Of a DNA stretch of 7,675 nucleotides, positions 5,525 through 7,675 are shown in pieces. Below the pieces are notes generated by a model. The model made no database searches, had not been told where the DNA came from, and saw only the letters and a list, made by a program, of their open reading frames with translations. Location: positions 1-7,675 of the forward strand of contig CAJUPK010000122.1 of the NCBI GenBank assembly GCA_910588415.1, read 5' to 3'. Origin of the DNA: an uncultured Oscillospiraceae bacterium (GTDB taxonomy: Bacteria > Bacillota > Clostridia > Oscillospirales > Acutalibacteraceae). The translations under genes and the position numbers were made by a program. Position 1 is the first letter of the stretch; every line of letters begins with the position of its first letter.

Positions 5525-5920
5525 TCAATCGTCACTGACTAACGTAAACGGCTGAATCATTTGCGGCAGGAAATTCACCTCGTAATGGTACGGGTCGGCA
5601 AATACGCCGCTTAGATCCTCCACGGTATAGGTAATCCATTCATTGAGATATACATAATGCTTTTTATACCGCTCATGGCCCACTTCAACAATCACTTCAA
5701 GCTCATTTGAAGTGTTATTTTTTATGGCGAAGTTCCCGATTACCTCTAATACTGGCTTGTCCGTGCGGGTGTTAATGGCCACCAAACGCCGGGTGATGTT
5801 AAAATTATCTGCCTGCTGGGACACATTGTAGGCCACGCGGTCAGATTCACGGCACGCTGCAAGCAAGCAGGCAAGTACCACAAAGATTAGAATCGCCGCA
5901 AGATATTTTGATTTTTTCAT
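5525..5920 (-). CDS. Small secreted lipoprotein, phage beta-sandwich lipoprotein-like
   Basis: 131 aa with a classic lipoprotein signal: MKKSK, a hydrophobic core at residues 6-19, then lipobox LLAAC with the lipidated Cys at position 23. The mature part has NVSQQADNFNITRRLVAINT (33-52), KHYVYLNEWITYTVEDLS and YHYEVNFLPQMIQPF. This pattern resembles small phage-carried lipoproteins annotated as beta-sandwich lipoproteins. By analogy with other phage lipoproteins it may act at the outer face of the host membrane, for example in superinfection exclusion; that role is inference. The start ATG (5918-5920) follows GAGGGG with a short A-rich spacer. GC is about 38% over 5641-5760, far below the phage backbone, and the gene is bracketed by direct repeats. 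Both suggest a moron acquired after the phage core assembled. No separate promoter is evident. Confidence 0.8.
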   Translation of the reverse strand: MKKSKYLAAILIFVVLACLLAACRESDRVAYNVSQQADNFNITRRLVAINTRTDKPVLEVIGNFAIKNNTSNELEVIVEVGHERYKKHYVYLNEWITYTVEDLSGVFADPYHYEVNFLPQMIQPFTLVSDD

Positions 5921-5930
5921 TTTCTTCCCC

Positions 5931-5990
5931 TCACTTTCTTCTGTTCCAATAATTCAAAAGATAAACCTTTTCTTGCAGGTTTTTGGTCAT
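5931..5990 (-). pseudogene. 19-codon remnant of a duplicated regulator start, or leader peptide
   Basis: ATG at 5988-5990, preceded by AGGAG (5998-6002), opens MTKNLQEKVYLLNYWNRRK and stops at 5931-5933, ten nt before the lipoprotein ATG. The first five residues and the DNA around the start match the sigma-like gene at 5485-5507, after which the sequences diverge. It looks like the old start of the regulator gene left behind when the lipoprotein cassette was inserted. Its ribosome site is intact, so it may be translated and couple translation to the lipoprotein gene. Confidence 0.5.
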
Positions 5991-5999
5991 GTGCAAATC
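5975..5999. repeat. Direct repeat copy 2 (upstream of lipoprotein gene)
   Basis: 5975-5991 is identical to 5485-5501. It is followed by a TG insertion and CAAATC (5994-5999), matching 5502-5507. The distance between copies is 490 bp, enclosing the AT-rich lipoprotein gene and the 19-codon frame. Confidence 0.85.
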
Positions 6000-6010
6000 T
6001 CCTTTCTGCC

Positions 6011-6565
6011 TCAATCTTTGTGGGGAATCCTAACCGGTAAAACCATCTTGACGTCATTTTCATTGGTTCTCAATAGAACTGGCTCCAGCTCTCCGCGAAA
6101 TTCAAGCACAACCGCCTTGTGAAAGGAACCCCCGCAGGAAACCTTTGCCGCCTGCAGCGCGGATAGAAGATAGTTCCCATTCACGCCATACTGAAAGGTA
6201 ACCTCTCCTTTTGGCAGAGCTTTCTCCACATCCAAAAACTCTCCGTCCGGCTGCGGGCACCCATATATATGGTCACAGCACCGGATGATTGCGTCGCTCC
6301 CCACAATTTCAATGGTGGCAGCCATTCCTCTTGGCAGTTTCGTGTTTGCGTTTATGTACGCGGTGAAGTCCCCGTCGCACTCACAAACCGCATGCTCAAT
6401 CGCCAGCCTGTATCCATCCACAGCCTTTGCGGTTACAGAGGAATCGTTCGCGCAAAACTCCAGGCGAATAAACTTGTGGATCCCGTGGATAGCGTCTGTG
6501 CCTACAAATCCTTTTGTGGCTGCCACGATACGGTTGAAATCATTGGAAAAAATTTTTGCTATCAT
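6011..6565 (-). CDS. Short sliding-clamp-like protein (DNA polymerase III beta subunit-like)
   Basis: 184 aa, about half the length of bacterial DnaN (about 370). The clamp signatures are VDGYRLA at residues 49-55, the highly conserved ATDGYRLA-type motif of beta, and the C-terminal EPVLLRTNENDVKMVLPVRI (161-180), matching the end of beta where the last strand reads like 'P-V-R'. The two motifs imply a protein equivalent to roughly the second and third clamp domains. It may load on DNA as a phage processivity factor, with more subunits per ring, or interact with host clamp partners; both are inference. The start ATG (6563-6565) has AGGAGG at 6576-6581 with a 10-nt spacer. It overlaps the Cys-rich gene upstream by 26 nt, so it belongs to the same early operon. 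Confidence 0.75.
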   Translation of the reverse strand: MIAKIFSNDFNRIVAATKGFVGTDAIHGIHKFIRLEFCANDSSVTAKAVDGYRLAIEHAVCECDGDFTAYINANTKLPRGMAATIEIVGSDAIIRCCDHIYGCPQPDGEFLDVEKALPKGEVTFQYGVNGNYLLSALQAAKVSCGGSFHKAVVLEFRGELEPVLLRTNENDVKMVLPVRIPHKD

Positions 6566-6761
6566 CCTGTATTCCCCTCCTATTTTTCTTATATGGCTTT
6601 ATCTCCTCCGGCTCCCGGCCTGTGTTCTCGTACTGCCGGAGCCGCTGGTACCGCTGGGCGTCTTTGCACGGGGGCTGGCCCCTCTGCAGCCGGGGGCAGG
6701 TGTTCCTGCAGCCGCACACATCCCGGCAATAGTCGCCCTGGGGGGTGGTCAGCCGGGTCAT
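6540..6761 (-). CDS. Small Cys-rich protein, probably metal-binding, unknown function
   Basis: 73 aa. Five cysteines cluster in the first half: C12, C16, C18, C22 and C32, with spacing C-x3-C-x-C-x3-C-x9-C, suggesting a zinc or other metal site. The middle has RLRQYENTGREPEEI (40-54), a motif shared by many small proteins of Clostridia prophages (typically RLxxYEDTGLxPEEI). The C-terminus is basic. The start ATG (6759-6761) has AGGAGG seven nt upstream and overlaps the previous stop as ATGA, so the longer frame back to 6830 is not needed. It lies between the helix-turn-helix and clamp genes. Function not assigned. Confidence 0.7.
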   Translation of the reverse strand: MTRLTTPQGDYCRDVCGCRNTCPRLQRGQPPCKDAQRYQRLRQYENTGREPEEIKPYKKNRRGIQDDSKNFFQ

Positions 6762-7012
6762 GGGCGCGCCTCCTCTCTGCCGCTCTCCCACCCCAAAATC
6801 GCATCCGGCCGCACCTCCAGGGCCCGGCATAGGCCGGACAGGTCCACCAGGCTGGGCAGGCCCTGTTCCCGGCTCATGATCCGGCTGACAGAATTGTCAT
6901 GCACCCCGGCCAGCTGGGCAATCTGGTGATAGGTCCGCCCGCTTTGCAGGATGGCCTCCTGCAGCCGCCTGTTGATGGCCCTGCTTTGTATTTGTCTCTC
7001 TTCACGGGTCAT
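6758..7012 (-). CDS. XRE-family helix-turn-helix protein
   Basis: 84 aa, a single-domain Cro/CI-type DNA-binding protein. The helix-turn-helix is at about residues 24-46 (SGRTYHQIAQLAGVHDNSVS), followed by the typical helices LPSLVDLSGLCRALEVRPDAIL at 52-73. The N-terminal 20 residues are basic and helical. The start is ATG at 7010-7012, overlapping the end of the preceding gene by 11 nt; the stop overlaps the next ATG (ATGA). Being embedded in a replication-type operon rather than next to a divergent repressor/integrase module, it is more likely a middle regulator than the lysogeny repressor. Confidence 0.85.
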   Translation of the reverse strand: MTREERQIQSRAINRRLQEAILQSGRTYHQIAQLAGVHDNSVSRIMSREQGLPSLVDLSGLCRALEVRPDAILGWESGREEARP

Positions 7013-7226
7013 TGTCTATTGCCTCCACATCGCTCAATCTGCACACCAGCACCGAGCGCCCTGCCCGCAGGGACTGCAGCTCTGCCTGGTGGAGAAACCC
7101 CTCCTGGCTGCTGAACCGGTCCATGCGCCCCCACCGAAAGGTGTACGCCGCCAGCCGGTACAGGTCCCCGCTGGGCCTGTGCCGCACGGTTTTTCCCAGG
7201 TGCTTTTTCACTTGCGCTACTTCCAT
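7002..7226 (-). CDS. Small conserved-looking phage protein of unknown function
   Basis: 74 aa beginning MEVAQVKKHLGKTVRHR. It contains DLYRLAAYTFRWG, then FLHQAELQSLRAGRSVLVCR and LSDVEAI. The layout of short beta strands around Y-RL-A and F-HQAEL---AGRSVL resembles small proteins often coded next to rusA in prophages of Clostridia; no function is known to me. The ATG (7224-7226) has GGAGG with a 7-nt spacer and overlaps the rusA stop codon as ATGA, so the in-frame codons up to 7250 are not used. Translationally coupled to its neighbours. Confidence 0.7.
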   Translation of the reverse strand: MEVAQVKKHLGKTVRHRPSGDLYRLAAYTFRWGRMDRFSSQEGFLHQAELQSLRAGRSVLVCRLSDVEAIDNDP

Positions 7227-7615
7227 CACAGGGCCTCCACCTTCACCCAAATGCCCGGCACGGCGCTCCAGCGTTTCTCCACCTGCTCGCTGACCACCTG
7301 GGCGTCATCCCGCCAAAATCCGGCGTCGGTCATGCAGTCCTTCAGCAGCTTCTGCAGGTTGTCGGTATCCGGCCGGGTGATTTTGTACTCTCCGTCCTTA
7401 TGCCTGCCCTGGGGGAACCGCCAGCACACTTCCAACCGCAGGGGCCCGGTCAGAGGCTCTGGGGGGCGGTGGGGGTGCAGGGCCAGCAGCAGAGCCTGCT
7501 GGGCGGTTTTCAGCCGGGCGGGCTGGTAAAACCGGGGCCTGCCCGCCACCACAGCCACCTTCTGCTGCTGGTGGGTCACCCGGGGCGGATTCATGGCCAT
7601 GAAAAACTCATCCAT
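7226..7615 (-). CDS. rusA: RusA-like Holliday junction resolvase
   Basis: 129 aa, the family's usual size. It is a dimeric endonuclease that cuts four-way DNA junctions formed during phage recombination and replication. The N-terminus EFFMAMNPPRVTHQQQKV is typical. The catalytic block is RPDTDNLQKLLKD (81-93) followed by FWRDDAQVV (100-108). D83, D85, K89 and D104 line up by spacing with the known D70, D72, K76 and D91 of the E. coli enzyme, so the active site looks complete. The start ATG at 7613-7615 is chosen because it begins the family region and overlaps the previous gene's end in ATGGATGA; a GTG at 7652-7654 would add 13 Cys-rich residues that look like read-through of the upstream gene's DNA. 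First complete gene of the operon here. Confidence 0.93.
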   Translation of the reverse strand: MDEFFMAMNPPRVTHQQQKVAVVAGRPRFYQPARLKTAQQALLLALHPHRPPEPLTGPLRLEVCWRFPQGRHKDGEYKITRPDTDNLQKLLKDCMTDAGFWRDDAQVVSEQVEKRWSAVPGIWVKVEAL

Positions 7616-7675
7616 GGCGCAGCATCTCCCGCAGCATGGATACCTGTCTGGCACGGGCTGCGTTCCTGGCTGCGG
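7608..7675 (-). CDS. C-terminal end of an upstream gene (5' end outside window)
   Basis: The frame ending at TGA 7608-7610 reads AARNAARARQVSMLREMLRHG from the window edge. It is rich in Ala, Arg and Leu and helical, and its stop overlaps the rusA start by 8 nt, the same ATG-x-x-TGA layout as terS/terL. Too short to identify. The overlap is the main support. Confidence 0.45.
   Translation of the reverse strand, partial: AARNAARARQVSMLREMLRHG

Noticed and set aside
6269..6929. Plus-strand frames of 187 and 214 codons over the clamp and Cys-rich genes
   Set aside because: They run antisense to three overlapping, well-started minus-strand genes and show no protein family features.

Overview
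The window is part of a tailed phage or prophage from a low-to-mid GC Gram-positive host, most likely a gut member of the Clostridia. It has strong AGGAGG-type ribosome binding sites, ATGA gene overlaps, and a terminase-portal-minor capsid block of the Listeria A118 / SPP1-like siphovirus type. Most genes are about 55-60% GC. Three stretches are clearly AT-richer: 1-300, about 750-1010, and about 5525-5990. These are the places where the ordinary phage layout has been disturbed.

The backbone reads on the minus strand, from high to low coordinates. First comes a compact early/middle cluster: the tail end of an unknown gene (7608-7675), a RusA-like Holliday junction resolvase, a small conserved-looking protein, an XRE-type helix-turn-helix protein, a Cys-rich mini-protein, and a short sliding-clamp-like protein related to DNA polymerase III beta. 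A small AT-rich lipoprotein cassette follows (about 5525-5990), then a sigma-70-region-4-like regulator (5222-5500). Next is a non-coding block of about 360 bp with four 9-bp tandem repeats, a probable activator-dependent promoter, a terminator-like hairpin and other inverted repeats. After it come the packaging and head genes: small terminase, large terminase, portal, and a minor capsid protein. The regulator sits directly before the control region, as expected for a late-gene switch.

The most unusual part is at 1-1800. A minor capsid protein that is normally one polypeptide is split in two. The N-terminal half (1009-1797) ends right after its WQGRVY motif. The C-terminal half (1-746) restarts in a different frame with its own Shine-Dalgarno, at the motif that normally follows a few residues later. 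Between the halves lies a self-contained unit on the opposite strand: a near-consensus promoter, a 48-codon gene with a strong ribosome binding site, and an intrinsic terminator. This is the layout of a phage 'moron'. The C-terminal half carries an AT-rich C-terminal extension that may be a BECR-type nuclease (toxin) domain.

A second likely moron, the lipoprotein gene, is flanked by near-perfect direct repeats. Each repeat contains the ribosome binding site and first codons of the neighbouring regulator, which suggests insertion accompanied by duplication of that gene start.
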